Of a DNA stretch of 64,000 nucleotides, positions 11,703-24,115 are shown in pieces (positions within the stretch are counted from its first letter, which is position 1; every line of letters starts with the position of its first letter). Source of the DNA: Tillus elongatus (taxonomy: Eukaryota > Arthropoda > Insecta > Coleoptera > Cleridae); the NCBI GenBank assembly GCA_964006375.1, contig OZ023267.1:37893766-37957765 (forward strand), read 5' to 3'. Below the pieces are notes generated by a model. That model saw nothing but the letters and a program-made list of their open reading frames with translations. It had not been told where the DNA came from and made no database searches. The position numbers were made by a program, and so were the translations under genes.

Positions 11703-12761
11703 ATGCCTGTTGAACGTCCCAGTGTAAGAGAAAAATTGAATTAATAAGATTCTTTGGTGATGGTGTGCGAAATAGCAGAGAAGTTGCTGATGAATTCAAT
11801 CGGAGACATCCAGAGAGAAATCTAATTAGGCGCGTAACTGCAGCAGCTCTGAATGCACGATTTTCTCAAACGGGAAGTGTGGTGAACAATATCTCGGCTG
11901 TTAGAAATCGAAGAAGTAGTGATGATAGCATAATCTTGGCTTCAACTCAAGCCAATCCGCAGATGAGTTTATGTCAGAGGGCTGTTGCATTGGAGGTAAC
12001 TAGAGAGAAAAATAAGAAGATGCCTGGTGTGTCATAAAATAAAGTCTTTGAAGCCAAAGTTTTTGCACTTGTTGAGAGAAGGTGATGATCTGAAGCCATT
12101 AGATTATTGCCTTTGGGCCTAAGATAACTTTCTGAATGATAGAAAAATTTTAAGTAAAATTTTATTTACGGACGAGGCAACATTCACTACCATTGGATCT
12201 GTCCAAAATTCCAGATATTGGTCTGCTGAAAACCCTTACAGGGTTATTAATTGTAAAGCCCAGTATTCACAAAAAGTTAATACGTGGTGTGGAATTGGAG
12301 GGAATAGAAATAATTGGTGCTTTTTTTTCACAACACCTTAAACGCAGATCGATTGCTTCATTTTTTTAATAATGAATTATGGGACTGTATCGAAGGTATG
12401 CCTATCAACGTGCGACAAGATATGTATTTTTAATTAGATGGTGCATCCAACCCTCAGTTAGTCAGAAATGGGCTAAATCTACATTTTCCATCAAGATGGA
12501 TTGGCAGGAATAGTCCTATAGAACAGTGGCCTCCTCGGTCTCCTGACATTATGCCACTAGACTACTAATTCTGGGGTTCTGTTAAGAATAAGGTGTACAA
12601 AGAAAGGCCCCCAAAGTCGCGAGGAACTTTTCGAGAAAATAAGACAGGCTTGCCGTGAAATAAATATAGCAGGAACAAGGAAAGTTGCCAGCAATAATCG
12701 TAAACGGATCGAAAAATGCATCAGGCTTGAAGGTGGTCTAGTTGAAGTAGACTACATTTAA
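11703..12761 (+). pseudogene. Mariner-like transposase (DD41D-like), decayed
   Basis: The reading starts MPVERPSVREKLN, breaks at a frameshift, and resumes with REVADEFNRRHPERN and VTAAALNARFSQTGS (DNA-binding domain). Across further frameshifts the catalytic blocks appear in order: ILFTDEATFTTIGSV (first Asp), FLDGA-type second block near 12438, and WPPRSPDIMPLDY near 12530. I count about 40 residues between the second and third acidic residues. The tail ends in a stop at 12759. Many stops and shifts make it non-functional. It is the only coding region inside the element. Confidence 0.8.
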
Positions 12762-12857
12762 TAATTTTATATTCAATTTAATTGTACTTTTGTTTCTGTT
12801 TAAGTTGAGTTGAATAAATTACATACCATTGTTTTATTTTGGTGTTGACGCTGTTTG

Positions 12858-13150
12858 TTGTTTCCATGGCAATCTACCTGTTAAAATCTGATGAAAAATT
12901 TTGACTCTAAAAATTTACAAAAAAGTAAAACGTCGAATTGTGACTTGAAACTCGGTATATGCAGTTCAAATTGTATTCTGAATAACTTTTTAGAGTAACT
13001 TTTGTTCATATCTCTAACGCATCGCGAAATATAGAGAACCGACCCTATTCCTGAAATCATAGTAGGCTGGGTTGACATCTGACATTTGAAGTGGGTAGGT
13101 TATTCAAACAGCCTAATGACGTTTTACATCTGTACAAAAAATGAAATCTC
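12858..13150 (-). repeat. Right long terminal inverted repeat of mariner
   Basis: Reverse complement of 11343-11637 with scattered substitutions. Confidence 0.85.
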
Positions 13151-13152
13151 TA

Positions 13153-14530
13153 TATCGCTATATTGCTCTAAAAATAAAGAAAATACAGGCGTGTCTTCAT
13201 CGTATGTGTGTCACACTGTATATGAATCCGAGCAATAACCAAAAAATACTAAATTGATTTCACTAAAACTTGGCAAAAATCTTATTTGGACAAAAACCGA
13301 GGTCAAGTTTGTTAATCAGCCTTTATACTCAAGTTTTTCCGGTGAAAAATCGGGGAAAACTGTTTGAAAACGCTATATTTTTGTAAGTATCAGAGTAACT
13401 GGAATGAGACTTTACATGTGGCTAGAAATAGTGCAAATAAACCCATGTTGTGAATTCTAAGTAATTTGGTACACAACATTTATAGTTTTTTCCAAAGTAA
13501 AAATAAAATCCCAAAGACATGCTTTGAAACGACTCAGTGGTTAAAGTCCAATGCCTGACAGACAGAGTAGTTAATTGCCACGCGTAGATTGATTCGTACA
13601 ACAGGTATAAACCATACATCAACGCTAACCAAACTAAATATATACCAGGCATAATACATACTACCCGAACCAACAATCGTGTTATCTCGGCCGCAATTAT
13701 GGAAGATGACAGACGACAAAGATAAAAAATTTGGCAAGTTATTGGTATTTAATTGGGGGTTCAATCAATTACTAAAAGACATTATATTTGTAGCTTTGAG
13801 CGGCCTTAAATACAGTTTTAGCGCAGCATAGATGTATTATGCTGTCGTATAATATACTATTGATATAAACAAAATCAAGCCAAGTCTCTATAAAAAATGA
13901 TTCAAAAATAGTTTTATTTTTATCTTTAAACTGAAACATAAGACGTCCTATAAGTCGAAACAGTCGTGGGATGTGTTTCAATGGTAATTATGTAATTAAT
14001 TACGTATACTTTGAATATAATATCTCGGGCATGAAGCTATGAGGCAAATAAAACCTTTGTTGACGTGTGTCTAGATAGCGCAGGGGGTAATGTGCTTGCC
14101 TCAGTCGTAGTATATATAAAAATTGTAAATTTTTGTAAATTTGTTATAATGTAATATATACCTTTAGAATTGAAATTGAATTGCTTGCCTCCTAAGCAGA
14201 ATGTTACGCGATCGAATCCAGCTTGATGAATATATGTTTTTTATCTTATATTTTGACACTTGGAGAAACAATACTGCACAGAATTCATACGTTTTGAACA
14301 AGACCTCGTTTTTGTTTAAAACGCCTGGATAAGTTTGTCACCTTTGAGTCTTGGGAAGAAAAAATAACTGCTACGTTTATAATTTGGCAGATACTTTACT
14401 TTTCTAAATATGAATTATGTTTCCTTCTGGGAATCTTTTGTATAACTTTAATAAAATTTGTAATACAAGTTTCTTTTAAAGAGACTTACAAAATCTAGAG
14501 ATATAGCAAAATTTAATTCTTTAGCTTCAT
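13153..14530 (-). mobile_element. HINE-like long body ('L' body) with two tRNA-like modules
   Basis: Continuation of the copy split by the mariner. The same long body occurs at 52735-53890, 58020-59000, 29390-30366 (inverted) and partly at 33937-34340. It carries a tRNA-Ser-like block (13529-13600) and a tRNA-Arg-like block (14071-14228). No protein-coding capacity is apparent. Confidence 0.65.
14071..14228 (+). repeat. tRNA-Arg(CCU)-like module with small insertion
   Basis: A-box-like TAGATAGCGCAGGGGG, an anticodon region TTGCCTCCTAAGCA and B box GATCGAATCC. An 81-bp AT-rich insertion (14102-14182) is flanked by direct GCTTGCCT duplications. The same module, uninterrupted, is at 29789-29857 (- strand) and, decayed, at 58849-58918. 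It is a promoter relic of a tRNA-derived SINE, not a tRNA gene. Confidence 0.6.
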
Positions 14531-14727
14531 AAAAAATTGAGTTTTGGGCATTTTTCTCAAAAAGAGTTTTATTTTCGAAAAGGAAACCCAAAATTTTCCC
14601 GGAAAACCTGTATCGATTTTCCTGGAAAGCGAACTTGTGTAAGCCATTAATAAAAGAAATGTACTTGCCAAATGTTGTAAAAATCGGTCCATTATTGCTT
14701 GAGTTATGGGTGTGATATATACAAATC

Positions 14728-14734
<7 letters not shown>

Positions 14735-14803
<69 letters not shown>

Positions 14804-14935
14804 TATGAACATTTATAAATTGAAACTGACCGCGGATGTGGGTTCAAGGGGTCGTACTTTGCGCTCATTTGAAGACATTTTTTCAAAATTCAAAAGTCGG
14901 GGTCTCCCCATTAGTGATTTTTTTCTACAAAAATG
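14735..14935 (+). mobile_element. HINE-like fragment: (TA)n and hairpin-proximal arm
   Basis: A (TA)n tract (14735-14806) followed by the conserved arm (complement of the CCGCGGTCAGTTTCAA side, then GCGCTCATTTGAAGAC) and a half-preserved hairpin TAGTGATTTTTTTC. It lacks a T1 end. Confidence 0.7.
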
Positions 14936-15059
14936 TCAAAACTATCACGAATTAAATTTTCTAAAATAGTCTGCTTCTTGTCAACCTCAAAGCAAAAAGC
15001 AAACGTTTATTTCGTCACAATTAAATGTAAAAATTGGCATTTTTTAAATAGAGGTTCTG

Positions 15060-15235
15060 GAGCAGATGCAGTTTACAAAGAAATGTTGAATAAAATGTGT
15101 TTTACAAAGTCTCACGTTTCCGTTACACCAGTTACTTTTCTCCATTTAATTAAAATGTCCCGTATACCATGCGATGTTGGGCACGTTAAAGATTCCTATT
15201 CTTCTTCCAGAAACGCAGCATTTTCAGGATAGTGA
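15060..15235 (+). repeat. SINE 3' body fragment
   Basis: Contains ATACCATGCGATGTTGGGCA and CGTTAAAGATTC, the body shared with the tRNA-headed SINE copies at 30775-31008 (- strand) and 31220-31650. The tRNA-like head is missing here. Confidence 0.65.
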
Positions 15236-16150
15236 GGTGAAACTACTCGCCACAGTCGCGGAAATAGACCGATGTAAAAAAGTGAAATGTTTGCAGAATA
15301 TTCTTGTGGATCTACGTAACGGGGGGGTCAACTATTTTTGAAGCGGTGACCAGTCACATTGAATGATTCCCCAGCGAAAATTCTAAAGCAAATACCTCAT
15401 GTTATATGTTCAAAATATTTGCAGAAAATGAATTTAAAGTGGATATTTTTTCCAGCCTAACAAAGAAAGCTACAGTTTTTTACGCTCTTCAAAGATCTGA
15501 ATGCAGCAATTCCGTTATGGTAGCGAAATTTCATTCAAAGTTATAATTTTCATGAAAAAGTGTTGGTAAACTAGTAAAAAAGTGTATAAAAATTTTTTGG
15601 ATGCAGCAAGTGCGTTATGGTGGCGAATTTGATAAAACTATTTCAAATCTTAATAACCAAATTTTTCTTTAAACTACAATCTTTAATTTTGGCACGTTGT
15701 GAAACCTTTATAAAAGCAGCATAGATGGGTGCTAAATTAAATAAAATTAACCCAATAAGTTTTAGGGGTGCAAATTTGTTTTTAAAAACGTTTTTTGAAA
15801 CCGGTTCTATTGGGTTCGATAAAACAAAATCATGCATATTATCATTATAATTTGGCAGGGGCCTTCAATTTGAAAATGAGGATTACATTTTCTTCTGGAA
15901 ATCTTTTATGATTTTAATGAAAATTCTAACACAAGTTTCCTTAAAAGCGACTAGAGTATCGGTACCTACATATACCACATTTTAATTTAATCTCCTCATA
16001 GAAAATTGAGTTTTAGGTATATAAAACTTTCTTAATCAAAATTAGCTAAAACAGATTGGGTTCATATTTCAAAATTAAAACAATTTTTTGTTAGCTATTT
16101 TGTATAATCTTTAGGTTAGAGTAATGTCTTAACAACAATCGGGTTTCGTA
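15236..16150. other. Decayed repeats with two T1 ends
   Basis: T1-like ends lie at 15490-15530 (GCAGCAATTCCGTTATGG) and 15601-15640 (GCAGCAAGTGCGTTATGG), both in + orientation. Nothing else is recognisable. Confidence 0.5.
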
Positions 16151-16480
16151 TTTTCGATTTTAAAATTAAAGTGAAAACAGCAATGCACCCTCTTACCAAC
16201 TTCGCTCCTGCAAGGGCAGGGATCTGCAGCAAGTCGCTCACAGACACCAGCAGCAACCAAGAGCAGGAAAGTCTGTCTGCGTATTTCCCACCCCTTGGTC
16301 CCTATTTACTTCCGCTTCTGTTAACTCCACCCTATTTCATATCCACCCTCGCCATTTCATTCTCCTTGTTTTATTTCATCTTCTGATCCTACTGCTGGTC
16401 CCTTCCTGCTGTTGCCTCTCCTGCCTTCGCCTCTCCTGCTGCCGTTGCCGCTGTTTATGTTTTCCAAAGGCGCACCCCGA
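16151..16480. other. Pyrimidine-rich unique block, candidate noncoding element
   Basis: A GC- and pyrimidine-rich island (CTGCTGCCGTTGCC near 16435) in AT-rich surroundings, without repeat-family sequence. The 71-codon + strand ORF starting at 16171 (with an alternative start) looks incidental. A regulatory role is speculation from composition. Confidence 0.35.
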
Positions 16481-16782
16481 ATCTGGATACAAGAATTTAC
16501 ATAATTTTAGATTTTAAAAGTTTTCACTACAAACGTCAAGTAACCAAGTTATTTTCTTTCATAAACTGATCTTATATGGAAGCACTAAAAAATCCAATTC
16601 TTGCTCAATCTCAGTTAAGCAAATAATTGTTTAAGTAAAATAATCTAACATTCTGGTGATGTCTACAAAATAATATTTTACTTCAGTATAGCCATCTGGT
16701 TTCTGACTATTGTAACAGGGTCATTGACCTCAAGGGTCTTTTTCAAATAAAAAACTGAGTTATTAGGATTTGGAGTATTTTT

Positions 16783-16922
16783 ATAAAAATTCGCTACCAT
16801 AACGCACTTGCTCCACTCAGACTTTTTTAAACACTTGTTTATTCTTTGACTAGCAATTTTTCATGGTAATAATATTTTGTATTGAAATTTCGCCATCATA
16901 ACAGACTTGCTGTGTCTGGACT
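16783..16922 (-). repeat. Two inverted HINE-like T1 ends
   Basis: AAAATTCGCTACCATAACG at 16786 and a more mutated copy at 16886-16920 (ACAGACTTGCTGTGTC). They are likely remnants of two nested or truncated copies. Confidence 0.6.
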
Positions 16923-17619
16923 TTTGAAACTCTTAAGTAACTGTAGCTTTCCATGTTAGACTGTCAAAAAACTTAACGTTAAATAAAATTTCTCCAAACA
17001 TTTTAAACAATTAAAATGAGGTTGTTGCTTCAGACTGTTTGTTGGGAAATCATTTAATGTGACATTTTATTTTTTACAACTGGTCTCACCTTTAGAAATA
17101 ATCGACTCTCTAGTTACGTAAAACACATTTCATACTACACTTTTTACAAACTTCGTCTCCTCCACAGACTCTATTTAAAAAGCTCCAATTTTGACATTCA
17201 ATTGTGACACAATAAACTTTTTCTTTTTGGTTCGTGGTTGTCAAGAACCAGACTATTTCAGAGAATTTAATCCACTGTCGTTTTGACATTTTAACATTTT
17301 GTTTATAAAATCTCTAAATGCAGCCATGCATTATGGTAATGAATTTATTTCGTACTCTTACATCTCTCATTATCATAAAAACTTTAATTTTGGTACGTGC
17401 ATTTGTTTTATATACGTACATACATACCAAATTTCATCAAAATGGCTCTATTTGAAAATATACATTTTTATTCGAGAAAAACTCCAATTCTCTGCGAACA
17501 ACTGTTCTGATTTGAGTGGTTAACGAACTCGTCCAAAAGATTCACAAAAGAAACATACTTGCCAAGTTTAATCGAAATTCTTTATTTTTTTAAGTTAGCT
17601 CTAGGGTACACACACACAA

Positions 17620-17624
<5 letters not shown>

Positions 17625-17678
<54 letters not shown>
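17625..17678. repeat. (TA)n tract bordering a mariner
   Basis: TA run directly abutting the left end of the mariner-like element that begins at about 17679. Confidence 0.9.
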
Positions 17679-17681
<3 letters not shown>

Positions 17682-19262
17682 TGATAATAAAGTAACGGAT
17701 AAAATCGATAACTTTGTTGAAAATGAAAAATTTTGGAAAGGGTATAACGATTTTACTAATTTGACGTTATACTACATTATTTTCATCTTGTTATCTCATC
17801 TGTTTTTTAAGTTATGGCACCATCGCAATTTTTTTAAATGACAACCTTTTTTATTATTGATTTTGATAGTACTTTTTATTCGTTTTTCAATGGTAAATTT
17901 TTTTAATATGCTTCATTTGAAAAAACAATGAGAAAAAGGCCTTAAAGTTAAACAGTAATTACAAAAACAGGCAGACAAATGACAATTTTTACTACACTAG
18001 TTCAAAGTGATGACCTTGTACCAACTGAGAATACCCAAGGCGATCGTAAAATTCATTTCTCACATTATGTAAAATTGGCGGTGATACCAACCTAATTAAT
18101 GTTTCATTTTTTTCTTGAGATCTTCTATATTATTGTATGATTTTTATAAACTTTATGTTTTAAGTACCCCAAAGAATGAAATCTAAAGGTGTGAAATCGG
18201 GAGACCCAGCCGGCTATTCTATTGGACCTCTTCTTCCTATCCATCTTCCTGGTAGAACTTGCTCCAAATAGCTTCAAACATTAATTAATGTGGCGGAGCA
18301 CCATCATATTGTAACCAAACGTTTTTGTTTAGTAAGTGAGGACTGTCTGCATTGGGAAAAAATGTAACCAGTTCAGGCAACAATTACAACCGCAAAGATT
18401 GCAGGTACCTTTCTCCTGTTAAATTGTATTTAAACAAAATGTGCCTATAATATGGTCGTGAATTATTTACGCCCATACATAACCTTTTGAGGATGGTGTG
18501 TGTAAACTTCCCACATCCAATGAGGACTTTCCCTAGCCAAACATTTATGATTTTGTCTATTGACCGTCCCATTTAAACAAAATGTTGCTTCATCTGAAAA
18601 TAGAAGAGGCTGTGAAAACATTGGATCTTGAAGACATCATATTTTCATAGAATTCTTGTCTACGATCAAAATAACCTTCTGCCAACTCATGACGTCCACT
18701 TTTGGAAGATTCTTTGCAACGCCACGTTCACGAAGTTTGCTTTCAATCCTATTAATAATTGATTGACTTATGGTTTAGCAGAGTAATTTTCTCTAAAAAG
18801 ATGACATACTTCTTGATGTGTACTGACTTTATCGCCATATCCAATCATCAATAATTCTCCAATTGTCTGTCTCTCGCTCAATTGAACCATTTTTATTAGC
18901 AACATGTAACTTCTGCTGTAGAATAAGTTAATAACATTTATTAACTGTTGACTTTTGAAAGCTGTCACCATTGTTTTATATTTTATATGGTAAAAAAGTT
19001 CATTCTTCAAAATAAATAATTTTTTTAATGTTTGAATTTTAAGGACGTCTTTCAATTTTTTTTTAAAATGTAACATATTAAAAATTTTATAACGTTGGGA
19101 AGAGAAAAGAAGGTACTATAAAATCAAATAATAAAAAAATACGGATGGCGTCATAACTTGAAAAACAAATGACGTGATAAGATGAAAATAATGTAGTATA
19201 ACGTCGAATTAGTAAAATCGTTATACCCTATCGTGATTTTTTCCAGAAAGTTATTTTTAAGT
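17679..19262 (-). mobile_element. Mariner-like element, decayed, with ~85-bp core TIRs
   Basis: Inverted repeats at 17741-17826 and 19144-19228 share GGTATAACGATTTTACTAAT and a following block; weaker similarity extends outward to TA-rich ends. The - strand carries a transposase pseudogene. The outer boundaries are approximate because both flanks are TA-rich. Confidence 0.75.
18020..18900 (-). pseudogene. Mariner-like transposase (DD41D-like), decayed
   Basis: Read on the - strand with frameshifts. FSDEATFCLNGTVNRQNHKC (first Asp, near 18590) is followed by a segment like ARESPHWMWEVYTHHPQK. Next come QYDGAPPH (second Asp, near 18305), GRWIGRRGPIE, and SPDFTPLDFILWG (third Asp, near 18180). 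The tail fits ETLIRLVSPPILHNVRNEF. Multiple stops and shifts are present. The residue spacing again fits the DD41D-like group, as in the 41.2 kb fragment, but the inverted repeats are unrelated to those at 11343. Confidence 0.75.
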
Positions 19263-19269
19263 TTATATA

Positions 19270-20551
19270 TAAAGGGTTTTTCAATAGGGACGCTCGAACT
19301 TTGACAGTTTGTAGCGGCCATCTTGGAAAAGCGACAGCTGTCAAATTTAATAAGAGTACATATTTAATCGTGACATTTCACCATGGAACGCTACATGCTT
19401 TAACAACGCGCAGAAATTGTGAAAATTTATTATCAAAATCAGTGCTCTGTTCGCGTAAGGCTCCGTGCGTTCCGTCCAATTTATGGTATTCATGGTCGTC
19501 CTACAGAGTCCACAATCCGTCGTCTAATGAATAAATTTGAGAGAACCGGGTGGGTTTTGGATGAATCAGTGCCTGTATCTCCTATAAACGCAAGATCGTT
19601 GTAAAATATTATTGCCGTCCGCGATAGTGTACGAGAAAACCCCAGAGTCCATTCCGCGTCGTGTGCAAGAGTTGGGTCTTCCTGCGATATCAACCTGGCG
19701 GATTTTGCGTCGAGACTTGGGTTTTCATCCATACAAAATTCAATTGACTCAAGAGCTAAAACCAAACGACCATAGACAGCGCCGTGAATACGCGGATTTG
19801 GCCTTAGAGCATTTTGCGGCTGACCGTGCTTTAGAGAAGAAAATCATCTTTAATGACGAGGCTCATTTTTGGCTGAGTGGTTTTGTTAATAAACAAGATT
19901 GCCGGATTTGGAGCAAGGAAAATCCACGAGAGATCCATCGGGTTCCTCTACAATCCGAAAAACTTACTGTTTGGTGTGGATTTTGGTCCGGCGAGATCAC
20001 TGGCCCTTATTTCTTCGAAGATGCGCAAGGACCCGCGCTCACTGTCAATGGCGACCGATATCGGACGATGATAACGAATTGTTTGTGGCCTAGAATCGAT
20101 GGTATGGATCTCACGAACAGGATGACGCCACTTCCCATACTGCACGGGAAACATTAAATTTATCGGATGAGAAGTTCGGGGGCTTCGTCATCTCGCGTGG
20201 TGGTGACATCAACTGGCCACCGAGATCGTGTGATCTCTATTACTTTCTGTGGGGATACGTGAAATTTCGAGTCTATGCTGACTAACTACAGACAATTTAT
20301 GCCCTGAAGGCCAATATAACTCGCGTTCTTCATGAGATTGAGCCCCATTTATGCGAAAATGTCGTAGAAAATTGGTCCACCAGGACACACCCCCTTCAGC
20401 GGAGTCGCGGCGGCCATTTGGCTGAAATTATATTCTATACATAATGTCATCAAATGTTCTTTAAAACAAAATAAAAATTGTGGCAACATCACTTAAACAC
20501 CTTGTTTTATTTCCTTTCAAATTTCGAGCGGTCTTAATGAAAAACCCTTTG
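19270..20551 (+). mobile_element. Mariner/IS630-like element (1.28 kb) with TIRs
   Basis: The termini AAAGGGTTTTTCA(A/T)TA and the adjoining CGCTCGAA block are inverted at both ends, next to TATA flanks. It directly abuts the older mariner on its left. It contains one transposase pseudogene. It is a different subgroup from the neighbour: the residues (FNDEAHFWLSGFVNKQD) match the fragment at 23640-24106. Confidence 0.85.
19383..20444 (+). pseudogene. IS630-like transposase, nearly intact but frameshifted
   Basis: Starts at MERYML, with an in-frame TAA a few codons later. A DNA-binding segment (RPTESTIRRLMNKFERTGW) follows. A 181-codon open segment (19612-20157) contains IIFNDEAHFWLSGFVNKQD (first Asp) and VWCGFWSGEITGPYFF. 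A frameshift near 20115 leads to QDDATSHTARETL (second Asp). In the last block WPPRSCDL runs directly into YYFLWGYVKF. Relatives read SPDLTPLDYFLWG there, so an in-frame loss of about three residues has removed the third catalytic Asp. Relatively few lesions suggest moderate age. Confidence 0.82.
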
Positions 20552-21153
20552 TATATAAATATAAAAAAGTATCTAACCCGAAATATTGGTTATAGGACTC
20601 CAAGTCAAGCTTAAGAAAATGTTATAAAATTTTTAGTAAGAATTCACTAAAAACAGCGCACTAAATAGACGGATATTTTTGAAAACGATCTATGTTGAAT
20701 CTAGATTTAAGGCTTATTTTGGCTTCACAATATACTTAAAAATGTAATGTTTGGTAGCAACCTCTTAGCTAACTTTTCTGATTATTAGTGCTAATTTACA
20801 AATTCTCAACTTTTATATAACTAGCATTACGTTTACGGCATCTGCGGTTAAAGTAAAAGTTGGTCTCGAAATCGAAAAAAAAAAACAGTATACCAATTAC
20901 CCAGTGATAACAAGTTTTTAGGAGAAACCATGACGATGAGAAAATTTTTGTAATTTTACTGCCTTTGTGAGTCATCTTAAAAAAAAAGAATTAAGATTCT
21001 CTAAATGGCATTTTCAAGACCAGTAAAAACTTATTAGAGCTAAATGAAAAGATTCCTATGTTATGGAAACCAATTAAAATAAGTCTATTATTATTTGATC
21101 AGTTTAAGCCTAAGCAAGTTCAGCAATTCTATTAGAGATCTTTATTGTTTCAG
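20552..21153. other. Intronic sequence before the first visible toy exon
   Basis: AT-rich, no gene or repeat end recognised except a possible worn hairpin near 20650. The last 30 bases supply a polypyrimidine tract and TTTCAG acceptor for the exon at 21154. Confidence 0.5.
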
Positions 21154-21303
21154 CGGAGGCGATTCACGAGAACAACTCAGACGGCAATTCAGAGCACAAT
21201 TCCTCGGGCGACGAAGATTCGCAATTGCGGCTAAGATTGAAAAGGAAACTCCAACGAAATCGAACGTCTTTCACGAACGAGCAGATCGACAGCCTGGAAA
21301 AAG
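21154..21303 (+). CDS. toy: toy (Pax6) exon: linker end and homeodomain N-terminus
   Basis: First exon of the gene visible here. Pax6 proteins are DNA-binding transcription factors with a paired domain and a homeodomain, at the top of the eye-determination network; toy acts upstream of eyeless in Drosophila. The exon begins 2 nt into a codon after TTTCAG and reads acidic linker (SDGNSEHNSSGDEDSQ), then basic LRLRLKRKLQRNRTSF and TNEQIDSLEK, the homeodomain arm and helix 1. It ends 1 nt into a Glu codon at GTAATA. It is uninterrupted and highly conserved, in contrast to the decayed repeats around it. The paired-box exons must lie upstream of the window. The C-terminal exons downstream decide for toy over eyeless. 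Confidence 0.93.
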
Positions 21304-21356
21304 GTAATAATGTAGTTCGTTTTAGAGAGTCTTTAATTGATAAAATTTAATTTTAA

Positions 21357-22229
<873 letters not shown>

Positions 22230-22331
22230 TATAGTAATATATTAGTATATTAGTATATTAGTAGATTAGCATATTAGTATATTTGCATATTAGTATATTA
22301 GTATGTTAGCATACCAGTATATTAGTATATA
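22230..22331 (+). repeat. TTAGTATA-type minisatellite
   Basis: About twelve imperfect 8-bp units (TTAGTATA, TTAGCATA, TTTGCATA variants) in a row. Confidence 0.9.
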
Positions 22332-22479
22332 GTGCCCTCCTTAAGTATAGCATAGATGAAGTAAATGCGAAATAAAAATTCAAAGTTCGGGCAAAATTCC
22401 CGAACATGTCTATGCTATTTGATGAAAATACACATTTTTGCATGAAGGTGATTGTCCACGTTTTGAAGATGTGGAAGCA

Positions 22480-22690
22480 GTAAGCAAAAGTTTATCAACC
22501 AAGCGACTACTATTACTAAATCAAGTGTCGCAACTGCCATCCACCAACTTCTTGACAAAACCCAAGTCTGTAGAAATTCTTCTAGTATATTTTGGATTAT
22601 TTTTGGTCTAATTCTGCGCATTTCATCTCTAATGCGATTATGCAGTTCAGATAAAATTCGTGGCTTGTTAACGTGGCACTTAGACTTAAA
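22480..22690 (-). pseudogene. IS630-like transposase C-terminal fragment
   Basis: The - strand reads HVNKPRILSELHNRIRDEMR and then IRPKIIQNILEEF, followed after a frameshift by GGWQLRHLI. This matches the C-terminal tail after the last catalytic block in the group represented at 19270. No catalytic residue is present. Confidence 0.6.
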
Positions 22691-23639
22691 GAAAGGCCTA
22701 AAAAATTTAGGTGTGTAAGATCTTGGGATCTCGCAAGCTACTACATCAGTCTTCGCCTGTCAATGTACGCTTTGGAAAAGCAATTGCCCACAAACTTTCA
22801 AACTGGGCACGGAAAGTGTCGAGGTGCGCCGCTATGCTAAAAACCTGAAAAGTCTGTGTCATTATGGTTAAAAAAAACCTGCAAGCGTTGGAAAAAGGTC
22901 ATTTTGCAAAAACTCCAACTATTCTTCTTCAGCAAGGGTTTCTTCAAGGAGAAAGGCATGGCTGTTCTTCTATCAACTATTCCAGTCCACACATTAAATT
23001 TAATTCGATGCAGAATTTATGTCTGCTTCAGAATATAGACAAAAAATTAAATCATTGTATTTAAAAAAATGCTGTTTTAGTTGTCTGAAGTTGTGCTACA
23101 AGAAAATCTTGTTTTAGGCACCCTCTAAATAATGCATTACTTCTAAAAACTTTTATCATTTCTTCTATCAACGATTTTAATGGGAGCTTTTGTGCTTTAA
23201 AATAAGCGACGACAGGAAACAATAAACATCATGATGTAAATCCAAATTTTTTTAAAGAATTCGAAGTGCAAAATGACTTCACTTCGAAGCAGATAATACT
23301 ATTAAAGGTCTTTCTAGAATAATGTTTAGGGTTTGGCAGCGTAGAAACCTATACCACTTTAATTGATATATATGAGCTGATATTAATTTCCGGTAATTTC
23401 GGAAGCGCTGTTAAGTTAAATATATTTTAGCTGAATATGTTATACAGGCAGCGCCAAAACAATTTGTTCATTTGTAACATGTGGTAACACATTAATTACT
23501 TAACATACAAAAAACATATAATACATATAGAATTGTAACATAGGAGTTTTACTTCTGAAATATTGGGTGTGCTAAATTCCCACTTCTCAATCCACACGTT
23601 TTTACAAGCCACGGACCAAACGTATCAAAGCTCGTTCCA
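22691..23639. other. Intronic sequence, nothing recognised
   Basis: AT-rich and without repeat ends. The overlapping + strand ORFs around 22856-23064 have no family signature. Confidence 0.4.
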
Positions 23640-24106
23640 GCCTATTCTAAAGAATAGTTTTAATTCCTTCTTACATGTTATTTTAACCTCTTCTTGATCT
23701 CCAGGCTTGTTCCTGAATTCTTGGCTCTTTAAGTTACTCCAAAGAAAAAAGTCGAGGACATGAATCTGTTGAACCTGGAAATCTCCCTAATAAGATCTTT
23801 ATACTTTGTCTTACAGAACGAACCGTCTTGTTGGAAGTATTTTATTTAGTCTTCTTGAAGTGGCGGCCCAAAAAATATCTGGAACATAGATGTAGACAGT
23901 TCAGAATTGACTGCTACTGCTTGACTCTTTTTCTCAAGAAAAATAAGAACCGATGATACTTGATAATGATAGGCATAGCAAACAATCACTTTGGAAAATA
24001 TAAAGGCCTCCATAAACTTAGCATAGGTTTTCTGTTTCCCAGGAGCGAAAATTCTGTTTATTGACAATACAGATGTATGTACAATAAAGAAGGATTCGTC
24101 ACTCAT
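23640..24106 (-). pseudogene. IS630-like transposase fragment (first and second Asp region)
   Basis: The - strand opens with MSDESFFIVHTSVLSINR (first Asp block). It continues through IFAPGKQKTYAKFMEAFIFS, positions equivalent to a VWCAISSQGIIGP stretch, and AVNSELSTSMFQIFF. A frameshift precedes a QQDGSF block (second Asp) near 23830. Colinear with the transposase at 19383-20444, so the same subgroup. It ends against a HINE-like T1 end at 24116. Confidence 0.72.
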
Positions 24107-24115
24107 AGAAATTTC

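Larger units (their letters stand above)
11343..13150 (+). mobile_element. Mariner-like element with ~295-bp terminal inverted repeats
   Basis: Flanked by TA on both sides (11341-11342, 13151-13152). The inverted repeats at 11343-11637 and 12858-13150 stay alignable over their full length, including GACATCTGACATTTGAAGTG-type blocks. That is much longer than the few tens of bp of classical mariners. A transposase pseudogene lies between them on the + strand. The DDE spacing and the C-terminal WPPRSPDIMPLDY block place it with IS630-like groups close to DD41D. Confidence 0.85.

Noticed and set aside
13422..13981. Membrane-protein-like ORFs on the - strand (13422-13676, 13534-13764, also 53018-53221 and 58167-58349)
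   Set aside because: They recur only because they lie in copies of the HINE-like long body; lengths and frames differ between copies.
14071..14228. Functional tRNA genes (also 29789, 31523, 58849)
   Set aside because: A and B boxes are recognisable but acceptor stems do not pair and copies are embedded in dispersed repeats; they are SINE-type relics.
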